From: Archegozetes longisetosus
Lineage: Eukaryota; Arthropoda; Arachnida; Sarcoptiformes; Trhypochthoniidae
Reading direction: 5' to 3'
Length of the DNA stretch: 64,000 nucleotides
Assembly (NCBI GenBank): GCA_018873245.2
Contig: JAEMBT020000005.1
Span: forward strand, 14,274,001 to 14,338,000
In this document: in pieces, positions 1-13,924 of the stretch
Position numbering within the stretch: position 1 is the first letter of the stretch
How the letters are laid out: each line of letters starts with the position of its first letter
Notes under the pieces: generated by a model
Seen by the model: only the letters and a program-made list of their open reading frames with translations
Databases searched by the model: none
What the model was told of the DNA's origin: nothing
Program-made: the position numbers and the translations under genes

Positions 1-1989
1 GTCTAACAGTTCATTTTTTTGTAAGTATTCAATATTGAAAATATTGATAACCTGTAAGAGAGATTCACACCTAATGCAGTCGTGAAAAATAGCAACAAAT
101 TAGCTAAATTCACACTTTGTACACAATGTTTTCGATATTTCTGTTACATAACTACAATTTGTACTAAACTTGTGATTCTTTTGTAAGTCTTTCAACATTT
201 ATATGAATGCAGTTTCCTTTATTCTTATCAAGTTTTGTTACAAAACTGCTTCTTCATAGAAATGTTTACCTAAACAGAATTAATGATAAGGTTAACTAGA
301 ACTTACGCCATCAAACAGGATTTCCAAAAATACATTTCTCTCTTATAGCTCAAGTTCTTTTAATGAATTAGTTTCAGAATTAGCGTTCAAGATAACGAAT
401 TGTAAGAAAAATCTAGAAAACATATACCACGATAGTATTTTGATGGTTCATTTTTTCAAAGCTTAACAGATTACAGAAGTTGTTGGACGAAATCAGAAAG
501 AGTTGCAATTTACTTTTCTCGAGGCAATGTAACGTTAGAGCGAGTAATGTTTTCGTTTCATTCAAGCATTTATCACTGTTCAAAGTTTTCCTTATAGTAT
601 GCAATTACCTTAATTTGCATTCCTTCAACAAGTTCTTATTTCTCAAAGGTTAAGCAACAACTCATCTTTGAAGGGACAGCATAGTATTCATTTAGAGTTA
701 CTGGAAAAAGTGATTCTAAGGAAAATTTTGTTCCAAAAAAGCCACATAACATAATCTTAATCATAATAGTAAATAAACGAACGTTTTATCTAATGGTTCA
801 CTAATATTTGTCGATTAAGGAAACTAAAATATAGATCACGAAATAGTTGTCTGTTTGTAAATAAATGAAGTCAACTATTGTTTCTTCATTGAAGTCATCA
901 CATTTTGGCTGCAAAACAAATTAACAAATATTTAATTAAAATACTTTAAAAAACTTAAATATTTTTCAGTTCAATAAAGTTGACACAACCTTATAAGATA
1001 TTGAAAGCTTAAAAAATAAGTATTTCATATTAATTTCATATTTTTGATTAAAGTTTTGAGTTTTAAGTTCTTACTGTTAGTAAGTATTTTATCCGTAATC
1101 TCTGCCAACAGAGCAAATCAAATAATGTTTGACTCTATTCGAACGAATTTGCGTTTGAATAATGCTCATAATCTTGCATTCAGTGCTTCAAATAAAACTT
1201 ATCAAATTTGAAAATTTTATTTTTTTATCAAGTATTAAAGAATGTAAGTAAAACTTTTGAGAAACTATCTTAGCGAACAAGGCTTAAAACTACGGATTGA
1301 AAATACGTTTAATGTACAAATAATAGAACTTAATTATTGGTTAGTCAATATTTCTTTATTAAAATAAACTTTTAGAGTGAGCTAAAAAATTAATTTTATT
1401 AAATGACACAAACTTTTACTTAATTTGAACAAAACCAAAAGTATTGTTTATTTGTTTCTTATATTAATACATCGAATTACCTGTAAATGTTTATCAAATT
1501 TTTCAATCAACAGTTTTTATGTACAAAATTGTAATCAATTAATAAATAAATGTTTTTCATTAAAAGATATTTCAAAGAGAAGGAAGTTTTGTCAGATTAT
1601 TAGTCATTCGAAAAATCAAGATTAGATCTAAGTAATTAGATCTAATTAATTCATAATTTCTCATCTCCTATAGCAAAAGGAATTAAATTTGATCTCTTAT
1701 TTCTTTCAAACCATTACACATTCAATCTCTAAAACTTTATACAAAGTCTGAGATAAAGACTACCAAGACAGTCTTCGAAAGTTTTATCATCACTTTGTTT
1801 ATAATAAAACAATGACTCGAACTCAATCGATATTATCTGACGGATCAATCGATTTCTGGCTAATGTAATGTGATTTTTAAAATTTTCAAGTAAAGGTTAA
1901 TTAATATGTATCCCAACATTCAACAATAATTGTACATTTGTTTTTTTATAGTTTTACTCAAAATAGAAAAAAGTATACTTTTCATTGAA
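1..1989. other. AT-rich intergenic DNA, no gene seen
   Basis: No supported gene. A 66-codon open frame at 1425-1625 (+) has a hydrophobic start and five Cys, resembling a short secreted peptide, but it has no ATG and a stop lies just upstream, so I do not call it. Positions 1738-1790 carry a sequence that recurs as a diverged direct copy at 5671-5720. Confidence 0.5.
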
Positions 1990-2382
1990 AATCACTAAGC
2001 GCTTTTTATAAACAAGTTGATCATAAGCATTTATTCTCTGATAGCCTTTAAATATCTGATTCTTATTTGGCACAGCATTCAACCAAAGTCTAATATTTGT
2101 TTTAAGTATTTCAAGATTGAAAGTTCTGAAAAGGTTACTCAAGCCTTCAAAAGTAATAGGTATCAGAGACTCTTTCATTAAAATGATCTGTGTAACATCA
2201 CATTTTACCAATTATTTAAGCAAAATTTGGTTTATAGTTCAAAATTAACTTTTAAAAGATTGTATTTGCATACGATAAAGAAATAATTTAGATAACTTTC
2301 ATGTATTCATCTGTTTGAATAAGAAATATTGAAAACATTTGATGTATATTTTTTGCAATATAGATAAAATGAAACGAAAAGC

Positions 2383-3073
2383 ATTAAATCCTTTGTACCT
2401 ATTCTACCTGCAAATATTAGAATTTATGACAGAAATGAAATCCTTAAACTTCTCGAACGGTCGAAATTACTTTCCTATAGCTTCAAAATTATTTGTGATA
2501 TTTTCGGACCAGTTTCACTATTCATGGTTGTCTTCACTATTTTCGCTTTCGTTTTCGTGTTCATTACCTGAACTCATGCTTTTGGGTATTCCTTGGAGTC
2601 TAAACTATTCGTTGTATGCCATTCATAACTGAAACCTATATGTTTGGATAATTGTTCATTTCAATCTTATTTGTCATTTCTGCAAATCCAGATTGAAACA
2701 AATCAATAATAAGTTACGATCAATGAAAACAAAGCAAATTCCAATCAATATTAAGAGTACAAATAATATACTGCTGTCCATTAATAGGGTTTATGAAGAT
2801 GTCAGAGTATATAACAATGAAATTTGGGCAAAAAATCTCCTTTTGAGTTGGACTATGTATACAATAATCATAAACGCAATGCTCTATCAAGCAATTTTTA
2901 CTAAATCAAATAGTTTATTTGCTTTGATTTTTCAATTTTATGCTTTATGTGCATTCACAGCTTTGACTTTTACAATGAATTCTGCCTCTATCATAAAAAC
3001 CGAAGCGTATCGCGCATATTCTCTCATTAATGACCTTATTCTCACTGATCAGACCAGACATTTATCATTCTAA
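2383..3073 (+). pseudogene. Decayed 7TM chemoreceptor-like gene (gustatory-receptor type)
   Basis: Reading-frame remnants resemble an arthropod gustatory receptor, a ligand-gated membrane channel of sensory neurons. From about 2383 to 2562 one frame reads through KLLERSKLLSYSFKIICDIF and a strongly hydrophobic segment (GPVSLFMVVFTIFAFVFVFI) and then stops. The continuation (ELMLLGIPWSLNYSLY) is in a different frame, so a frameshift lies near 2560. A TGA at 2630-2632 interrupts that frame, which then stays open to 3073 through two more membrane-like segments (around WTMYTIIINAMLYQAIF and FQFYALCAFTALTF). A possible last exon starts after the acceptor at 3176-3177. A hydrophobic frame at about 2070-2260 could be a further 5' part. 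The family assignment rests on membrane pattern and style only. An intact gene with unusual introns, or another 7TM family, is possible. Confidence 0.42.
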
Positions 3074-3954
3074 CCGTTAGCTATGTTTAATCTCGCTTTT
3101 AGTGATTAAACTTAGTGCTTATTATTATTAAAAATCGTCAAAGTTTTTTAATATGATTGATTGTTATTTCATTGCAGCTATTTGGTCTGGTAGCTGCAGT
3201 ATTCCTAAAAGTTGTCGATATATCAAGATAATTGGTTGGTCGCAATATTATAATTTGCACTAACAAGAAACTTAATCCGTAAAAGATAGATTTATAAAAA
3301 TTGGGTGTTAAGGATAATTATTAGAAAATTCGAAACTATATTAGTCTTGCGAGTTTAAACTAGCTATTAAGTTAATTGTAAAAATTATTTTGATGGTTAT
3401 TCCCTTTGCTGATCTTAATATACCACTATTTATTTGATATAAAAATAAATTGTAAGAATTTTTTGTATTAATTGTATTGTAAATAATATTTTTCGATTGA
3501 AAATATTTGAAATTCGTCTGCATGTCCATTTAAATGAGGTATATTTATGGAGGCTTTTAATTATTTAATTAGTTGGCTTTAGTTAACTCTAAATTTGTTG
3601 GATGATTTGTATATCAGTGAGTTGTGTGGCTATGTGGTCATGTAGTCATCAGATCAATGTTCTACCTATGCACACCATTGCCCTTACTTAAGTAAATTTA
3701 AATGTGAACGCCTCCAAAGTAGTTAAAAACGCTAAATTAAGAAAAATCTTTATTCCTAAATATAATTATGTAATTGTATATGCTGTTCGTCGCAATTCTA
3801 ATAATTATGAAAATTCACATCAGTTTATACCTGAAAGTTTTTAGCAGGAAACATGTCTAAAATGAAATGTGGTACCTATCTCTGCCTATTGTTGGGCCCA
3901 AAAGATCAATTCAGATCTACACCAGTTCTACATTAATGTAAACTAAACTATCTA

Positions 3955-4487
3955 TTAGGTTGCTCGGAAAGTTTTTATTTATCTATTAAAATAGCTTGTA
4001 AAGGTATTAAAATAATGAAACAACGGAATTTGAGCGGTTGAATCTCTCGGTCAATTATCGGGTGATTAGATGCAGGTTCTCCTCAATGGCCGCCCTCAAG
4101 AGGTCATTGTCCAGCTTTGTCGGTTCTCCCGAACGAAGGCTATTCTCAAGGCCAAAATCGCCTGATTGAAATTTACAGAACCAATATTGACATTTGGAAA
4201 CATCTATTACATTTCCATAGACATAACAAATATTTCTCGTGGCCCCCGTAGCATTACCACCTTCCTTAAATTCATAAAACATACAATACTGAATGTGAAT
4301 TTCATCTATAAACATAGCAGCTACTTAATAAGCTATTAACTAAAGTTTCCTTAAATGTAAAAATTTAAAGACAAACAACTGTACTCGAGTTTAGAGCTTC
4401 GATTCGATATGTAAACGAATCTAAAACTGACATAAGTTACGAGTGTTTTTGATAAATTAAAAAAATAAGACTTTCCGAGCAACCAAA
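3955..4487 (-). mobile_element. Non-autonomous mariner element with partial transposase
   Basis: Terminal inverted repeats of mariner type (TTAGGTTGCTCGGAAAGT on the left, TTTGGTTGCTCGGAAAGT as reverse complement on the right) bound 533 bp, flanked by TA on each side (3953-3954 and 4488-4489), the mariner target duplication. On the minus strand, 4315 down to 4055 encodes the N-terminal helix-turn-helix part of a mariner transposase: the motifs HIQYCMFYEF, CQYWFCKFQSGDF and SLRSGEPTKLDNDLLRAAIE are characteristic. The frame ends soon after and the catalytic DDE/D region is absent, so this is an internally deleted copy. Confidence 0.88.
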
Positions 4488-4608
4488 TATGATTTTGAAC
4501 GAATTTTGATTTGTGAAATACAACGAAAGAAATGTATTTGAATTTTTTTCAAAGATTATTCTCTCGTTTTACAATTTCAGGAATAGAAATATTGAATTTG
4601 AGTTCTAT

Positions 4609-5272
4609 TACTGATGAATCCGGGCTAATGGGTGTAAGGAGGTTCCCGACCCCCACTCCCAAGTGTAATACATCATTGGATTCAGTTCATCTAGCTGAAC
4701 ATTTTGATGTCACACTTGACCACGTCCAATCCGAACCTAACCACTTCTGGCCAACTCCCGACGTGAGTGGTCAAGTCCGCCAAGTGGTATATCGTTAGAC
4801 TCAGGACATCGAACTGAGCATTTTGATATCTCACTTGATCAATTATTACAAGTAGTTCTCAAGATATTCATCTTTGTTTGGTTTAGTACCTCGTAATGGA
4901 TAACCTGGATTTCGGGGGTCGTAACCCAAATAAACCTGATATAAACTAAGGGGGGATAGATTAGATTGCAAAGCGATCTAACCTATTATAACTTAGTTCA
5001 TGTCGCGTTTGGTTTGGGTTACAATTTGGTAAAGCCAAGTTTATCCATTTTCGAGGAGTTAGGCTGGCGATGTTAACTTCTCTGTAACAGTATGTCGGCA
5101 TGCTGAATTATAGAAACCAAAAACTGAATATTTCGTAGACTACTTGAGATAATTGATCAAGTGAGGTTTCAAAATGCTCAGCTCGCTGTCCTGAGTCCAA
5201 TGATGTATCACATGCTGGGGTGAGGGTCGGGAAACCACCTTAGACCCATTAGCCCGGATTCAGTCATTCAAA
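4609..5272. repeat. Foldback element (long inverted repeat)
   Basis: The two halves are reverse complements for almost their whole length. The outer ends share TGAATCCGGGCTAATGGG. Further inward the arms pair through the segments around 4886-4935 and 5015-5060 to a loop near 4965 (GATAGATTAGAT facing ATCTAACCTATT). The left arm is longer, because a GC-richer stretch at about 4690-4800 is an extra partial duplication. The open frame at 4532-4798 lies across this element and is not a gene. No transposase is present. The element sits about 120 bp from the mariner copy. Confidence 0.82.
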
Positions 5273-7445
5273 ATTTGATACAATCAAATAAGCTTTTAAT
5301 AACCAAATTGAATGTAATACAATTAGTGTTTAAAAATAGTAATTCAGTACTATAATTGAAAATTTTGTACATTGTTTTCTAAACAAGGTTTAGCTCTTAA
5401 TCATATTGCCTGAAACTCTTACTAGCGCTTCAGATGTTATTTTCATGGTCACAAACAACAATTAATAAACAAATTTTATAAACAAAGACTCTGTTTTATT
5501 GTAAACAACATTTATAGTACTAAAAGTGTCTTTAAGCAAAACGTCATGATTAAAGAACTATCTTTTATTTGACTTATTTGAAATTATATTCAACCGTTTG
5601 ATCATCAGATGTGTGATATTAAAGAAAAATTGCACTCAATATATTCATCTAGGAAATAAAAGACATACTGTATAAAGTCTGAGATGAGGACTACTAAGAC
5701 AGTTCTTCAAAGTTTTATTCATGTTTACTTGTGCTAAAATACATAAATCATTTATTCAAAGATTTTAACATTGAGTAATAGCTTAAAAATAGAAGTTATT
5801 GTTGAATGTAATTGAAAGGCATATAATTTGATAAACTTGTTGATTAGAAGTGAATTTTCGAAAAATACGCTATTCCCATCGTATTCATGTTTCTAAATTT
5901 GTTTCACGAATTAATTCATATTTGTTATTCTGTCAGATTTCATGTGATCTTTCTTACATAACGTTTCTTTACCATCATGTATGACATAATAAAACTCAAC
6001 AGAAACATCTAGTCATCTGAAGATATATTTAATCGAAAGTTTTTTCAGTTATTTCTCACAAAAAACATATCAAATGAGACATGTTTAATGAAACTTTTTT
6101 CAGACAATTTATTCAAATAGATCCGAAGAGAGTATGATCAATATGGGAACGGAAGAATAGCTACATAACAAAATATTTGAATTAATGCAAGTTTCTACAG
6201 TTAAATTTTGAAAATAAGAATCGAAGTAGCCAATTTCTCAATCTAATTTTTTGAGAATATTAGAATTTATGCAATTTTTTCTACTTTTCTGAACGTATGG
6301 CATACACGTGTAGAACTCTTTTGAACCAAAAATTTATTAAATCAAACTTTGCTCTAAAAGTTAAAAATTGGACTATTATTACATAAGATTAGTACAAAGT
6401 AATTAGAGTGTAATTAAAATCTAATATGAATGCAGGTCGTGTTCGCTTAGTTTTTCATTAGAGATAGAAATGTGTGATTCGTATAATTATAACTGACAGC
6501 TTTCTATAATCTAATACTCACCAAGTTACGATATATTATCGTAATTGGTTTGTTAGTGCTCAAACCATAGATGTTTCTGGAAAAAGTCAATCAAAACCTT
6601 TAGCCCCATAATTTATGACGAAAGTCAAGTTTTGAGGAAAAGTCAATCACTTATTGATAGTCGAAGTTCTCAGAAAGCTTAGTGCTAAGCTTTAGATGTT
6701 ATACGAAAAAATGTAAAACAATTGCGGGTCACTTTTATAAAAACATGTTCAAGGCTTATATGAATTGACGAACAACAATTTTTACGAAGAATTCATTGTT
6801 CAAAGTTTTTCCTTGCAAGCATTTAAGTGTAAAAGTGTGAGAATAATGTCCAAAAAGCCTAATGCTAGTAAAACTTTTTACTGCAAATTTTTTTAATTTA
6901 AATACAAATACCTTTGTCTTTTGTTTGATTGGATTGTATTTCAACCCTAAAATCAAATATCAATAATAGAAAAATTGTTCACATGTCAATTTTAAGAGCT
7001 CTTTACAACTGTTTGACTCTATTGTGTTTAGTCATCATTTTTCATGTTAGAAGGGATTAAAAATAGACTTCAAATTAAGTAAATATTTGTCAAAAGTAGA
7101 ATTCACATTCGACTACTGCCCTTCAAAATGTCTTCGAACAAAAGTATAGAGTATTCAAGTTTTGAGCACTTTCTCCCCCTAAACTTGTACAAGCTTCGAG
7201 AGTATGTATCTTTCTGACCTAAATGTCATTTCTCTTCAAGTGTTTATATTTGCATTCTTATTTTGATAATCGCTGTCATGAATTACCTTGAATTTGAAAA
7301 ATTTTCTTTGATTACCCCAAGGCAATAGTGAAAATAAAAAATAAAGCTCCACTTAAAAAGTGATAAACTTCTTGTGACTTCTCATTTAACCAATACTCTG
7401 AGTTGACGATCACTTAATGCTAGTTTGAAAGTCTGAAGTTCAAGA
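5273..7445. other. Intergenic DNA, nothing recognised
   Basis: AT-rich sequence with only short chance open frames. The one notable feature is 5671-5720, a diverged direct copy of 1738-1790. Confidence 0.5.
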
Positions 7446-8651
7446 ATGCATTACATTACATACAGTGTAGCTTTTATAGTTTTCATTCTGAACACAAATT
7501 TTCATTATTGCCAGAACTCTGTTCGAAGTGTTAAGAATAACAATAAGTATCATAAGAATTGGAAATTTACTTCTTGTGATAAGAAGAATGTTGACGAATG
7601 TGCGCAAGTTTTGTTTCTTTATGGATATCCAGATTTGGATAAAATTATTGCCAGAAATGAAGAACAAATGCGCCCCTATTGCGTGTCAGTGTTTAAGTAT
7701 ATTTGTCTCGAACTTTATTCCTTAAATGATTTTTCAGATTGAAATTTATATCTGTTCAAAATTTTGTGAAACTTTTTCTATGAAAAAATAAAATTCTGTC
7801 CAATTTTAAATTTAGGGAAATGAGAAAAGCTCACAAATGTGTGACTGATTGGGGCAGGAATTGTTTGAAGACAAGGATTCTTAAGCAGATATTTTCGCTT
7901 TTCATGTCAGGCGCGGGCAAAAGTAGGAAACAGTTATGCTCTAAGGATGGAATAAGAGTAAGTACTGTATTTTGAAAAATCATTTTTACTGTAAAATTGA
8001 ACTTTAACTTAATTCATTACAACCAAACTGTAGCGACATTTCGAGAACTTGGACTGTGTCCTGGCAGTTATTGACGATCAGCACAAATGTATGCATCAAT
8101 TCATAAGAGATATCGATTCTGTGAACCGGTTATCTAACGATAAGTTCTGGCTCCAACAGGGTGCTGGTCAGTATCAATTATCGATCAATATTTTTAGTCA
8201 GGTTGAAAAAACGATCATCTTTCAAAAGTAAAAGTTCATATGAAATGATTGAAATATAAAAACAGGTCTTTTACGCTTTTTGAGAGTTTGGTGTTTTTTT
8301 TAAATAGATTCTGATTAGAATTTCTATTTGTTTTTTGATAATCTATTTATTAGTTATACGACCAAATGGCAAAAATGTCATGCAGAAGTATCTAAAAGGC
8401 ATTGTAACAAAAAAGGAGTTGAATACCTGAATTGGGTGAGTGAGCCCTTCTTGGAGTCTCTGGACTTGGCCTGTAAGCCTGACTGGAAGATCGGATCAAG
8501 TGAATGCACCAAAGCGTTGGATTTAATGCCTAAAAATAACACAACAAAACAAATACCGAAATCTTTGATGTTACCCATGTATCAATTGTTTACTAACTTT
8601 CTAGGAAATAGTAATATAAAAGATTTATCTGATTGGACTCGTTCTAATTGA
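7446..8651 (+). CDS. Secreted Cys-rich protein, 27-kDa hemolymph glycoprotein-like (DUF1397)
   Basis: Exons 7446-7696, 7816-7957, 8034-8170 and 8354-8651 join at GT-AG sites into 275 codons plus stop. Residues 1-23 form a signal peptide (hydrophobic core YSVAFIVFIL). The mature part has regularly placed Cys residues. Motifs typical of the arthropod DUF1397 / 27 kDa hemolymph glycoprotein family are KAHKCVTDWGRNCLK, QHKCMHQFIRDID and KWQKCHAEVSKRHC. Its biochemical role is unknown; related proteins are secreted into hemolymph or extracellular space. The exon 3 donor (GTATCA at 8171) is the least certain site: I chose it because it keeps phase with the acceptor at 8352-8353. AATAAA at 8812-8817 is a plausible polyadenylation signal. 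Confidence 0.78.
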
Positions 8652-8985
8652 ACATGTACTCGCAAATATTCATACTTATAATCTATTATACTATTTAGTG
8701 TTTAGTTATTATGTCAATGACCTTAATTGTGTTCTGCCACGACATACTTTACATTTAACTTTTTCATTTATACACTCAAACTTTTATTTAATTTTATCAG
8801 AAATAAATATGATTTCACTTCTTTCCTTACTTTGTTCGCGAGTATAAATTTCTTATTCAGTAATTATTGTTAATTAAAAAAAAGAAATTTTTTGAACTTA
8901 GCTAGACCCAGATTATTTGAACCAATTTTCAAGAGATTTCTAATGATCTGTATAATGTTAAAGAGATCGGTTTATGCTAAACCAT
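8652..8985. other. 3' flank of the Cys-rich gene
   Basis: Contains the candidate polyadenylation signal AATAAA at 8812-8817. Nothing else recognised. Confidence 0.5.
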
Positions 8986-9458
8986 GGTTATAATTCGGGT
9001 TAATGGTTTCCGTCTAAATTTTTTAAAACCTGTGATGAAATTTGGGGAAATAATTTTAACCGAAATTTGGTTTTATTATTTTTGAAAATTTAAAAAACGA
9101 ATAATTTCGTTTTTAGTCAGTTTTAAAACTTGTATGTTTAAAACTAATTTCGGTTGAAATATGATGAAAAGTTTTTTGAAAGTGCATAGATTTGCATGTA
9201 AATGAATTCAAATTTTTGCATCTTAGAAATTATTTAATTCCAATAAATCTATTGAAAAGACTTAATATTTCATTACTTGAATTACAAAAATCAATAATAA
9301 AAGCTTAATTTCTGCAAATTGATTTATAACTTTGGCCACCATTTTGTCAATTTATTAACCGATATAACCGATTTTAACCGGAGCAGTGACAACTGGAATC
9401 GACGGTTGAATTCGGTTATAATCGGTTAAAACCGAAACCATTAACCCAAGTTATAACG
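8986..9458. repeat. Small TIR element (MITE-like)
   Basis: The left end reads GGTTATAATTCGGGTTAATG and the right end, as reverse complement, CGTTATAACTTGGGTTAATG, both continuing into GTTTC. The interior repeats short AACCGA/TCGGTT motifs in both orientations, most densely at 9355-9445. About 473 bp, no coding capacity. I could not identify a target-site duplication, so the superfamily is unassigned. Confidence 0.68.
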
Positions 9459-10290
9459 GAACTTCGATTATAGCATTAGATTTTGAGTCCATACACTAAA
9501 TTACCAGCTTTGGGTACCATGACGGTTGTGGCAAAAATCGTTATCAAATTCGAGTTTTTACAAATTTATTATATTTTAAACTTTAACTAAAGAATCTTGA
9601 CTCAATTCATCAAAATTTGATGTTTATTCCAAATTTAGATTAATTTTTGATGAAACCAGAGCTGCGACCAGAGTTTATATCGCAAAAAGTCTAGAAGAAG
9701 CGAGAGGTCATTTTAGATTTTATTTGAATAGAAAAATTTTGAATTTTTGTTTCAATTTTACAAAGTAGAGCCATACACCAGTCACTTATATCACAGATAT
9801 TTGTTGTGGTTCTCATTTCCACTAGTAATATTTTCAAAAGAATCAGTGGCTTCATATCGGGCGAAGCAGTGATTGCACAGATTGGTTAAGCAGGCCTCGT
9901 ACTAGTTCGATAGTCTGTCAACTCTTTAGAACTAGTCACAATTCTATTCGATGCTAGCAGTGGACAAATATTTTTAATTAATCCAACTGATATGATAAAT
10001 CAATAGAAAATCACAACAAAAACTTCATTTAAAAGTTGTTCACTAATTTTCTTGACAGGATTGACAAACAAATGAATAACATTTTTAATCTTAAACCTCA
10101 CTATCATTTGATGTCAAAATACAAACAAAAAACTTTCTTTGAATACAATTTCTTTTATTATAGTTAACAAACAAAAAATCTACATTTAATGATAAATTAT
10201 CACAATCTAGAACGTGAAATAATCATATTTATAATTGTGTTTTTGGTGCACTTTTTTCAAGTGAGAGAAAAGAGATTATAAACAACAGTC
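9459..10290. other. Intergenic DNA and membralin 3' flank
   Basis: No gene seen. TTTATT at 10154-10159 reads AATAAA on the minus strand, about 130 bp past the membralin stop, and may be its polyadenylation signal. Confidence 0.45.
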
Positions 10291-12634
<2,344 letters not shown>

Positions 12635-13924
12635 TTTCTATTATTTAAATAAATATTTATTGTTACTAACAAGTCTTATTATACTGTTTAATAACGAACA
12701 AACTGCACCCAATTTTTGTAGCAAATTATAAGAATTAATATGAAAAATATAACTGATCAATAAAACGCAAAAACCGGGAAATCGTTTGATTTTCAGCAAT
12801 TATTATAAACACAAACAGGAAAATAATATAAAAATACTATTTTAGTTTTTTTGGTGTCGAACTGACTTCAAATTGAAATACTTATTGAATTGCGTTCACT
12901 TAATATTGTTTTGATTTTGGTCGTTCAAACTCATTATTAGTTGTGTTTTGTTATTCTATGGTTTTTATTTTCAATCGATAAAAGCAAAACAAATGACTCA
13001 ATTTTCAGCACATTTTTAGCTCATTTTTGTTGCAACAGCTCAATATGTTTTCAAACTACTCGAGAAGAATCACTTTTTTAGTTTAGAAACTGATTTGTTG
13101 TCAAATTTGTTCAATTAATTGATTGATTTGCGATTTATTTAGTGTTATGTTTACTTCTAACTCACGTACGATTTAACGCCATTTTTACAGATGTTATCCA
13201 ATATCACATGACTCTCAATTGCTTTTAATTCATTTATTTATATATAAAACGTCTTATTTTCGAAACTAAGGGCCCTTAAAGTGTTCACATTTTTCACTTG
13301 CAATTAGAGAGCATTCTATTATGAAAACGTAGACATCAAATCACTGTTCAGTTATTTTGCTAGAAGTTACTACCATTGGAGGAGCGATTCTCAAATCAAA
13401 AATATATCTTATTATAGCTATTGTTTTCATAATTGAATACCTTCATTATGTATTTTATTTGGATTTGGGCAATTGTTCAAATAAGGACTAGATAGAAAAC
13501 ATGTCAAACAGAAACACATTAGTCTCGAGACTAGTGATCCAACTCTCGGAAGAAGTGTCTCGATCTGAGACTAGGGTTGGTACTCCCTACAATTTTGACC
13601 ACTTTTATTGAAGTTACGGTAAATATTGTTATTTGAACAACGGCTAGAATTTTGCTAAAGTTTAGTTCCCTAAAATGTATACAGAAATGCTTGTGCCTAA
13701 AGTTTTCAAATACAAATTATAGATGACCGTAAGATTAGTTTGCAATTTCAAACTTGAACTTCAAAATTAAAACCATTAATGAGTTACTTTTCTCTCAATA
13801 ACCAGTTATCTATGACTTGTTTTAACTCAACTTTTTTCTTCAAGGAAGAGAATAAACATGTTCTTAAAAAAGTTATGCTTTCTATGATTTTTAATGAAAG
13901 CTGAAATTATTTGATAAAACGAAA
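12635..13924. other. Intergenic region between divergent genes
   Basis: Lies between membralin (minus) and the CUB gene (plus), so it should hold both promoters. No clear TATA box or other element found. A small palindrome GTCTCGAGAC occurs near 13525. Confidence 0.45.

Noticed and set aside
4532..4798. 88-codon open frame
   Set aside because: It runs into the left arm of the foldback element, with no domain and no start context.
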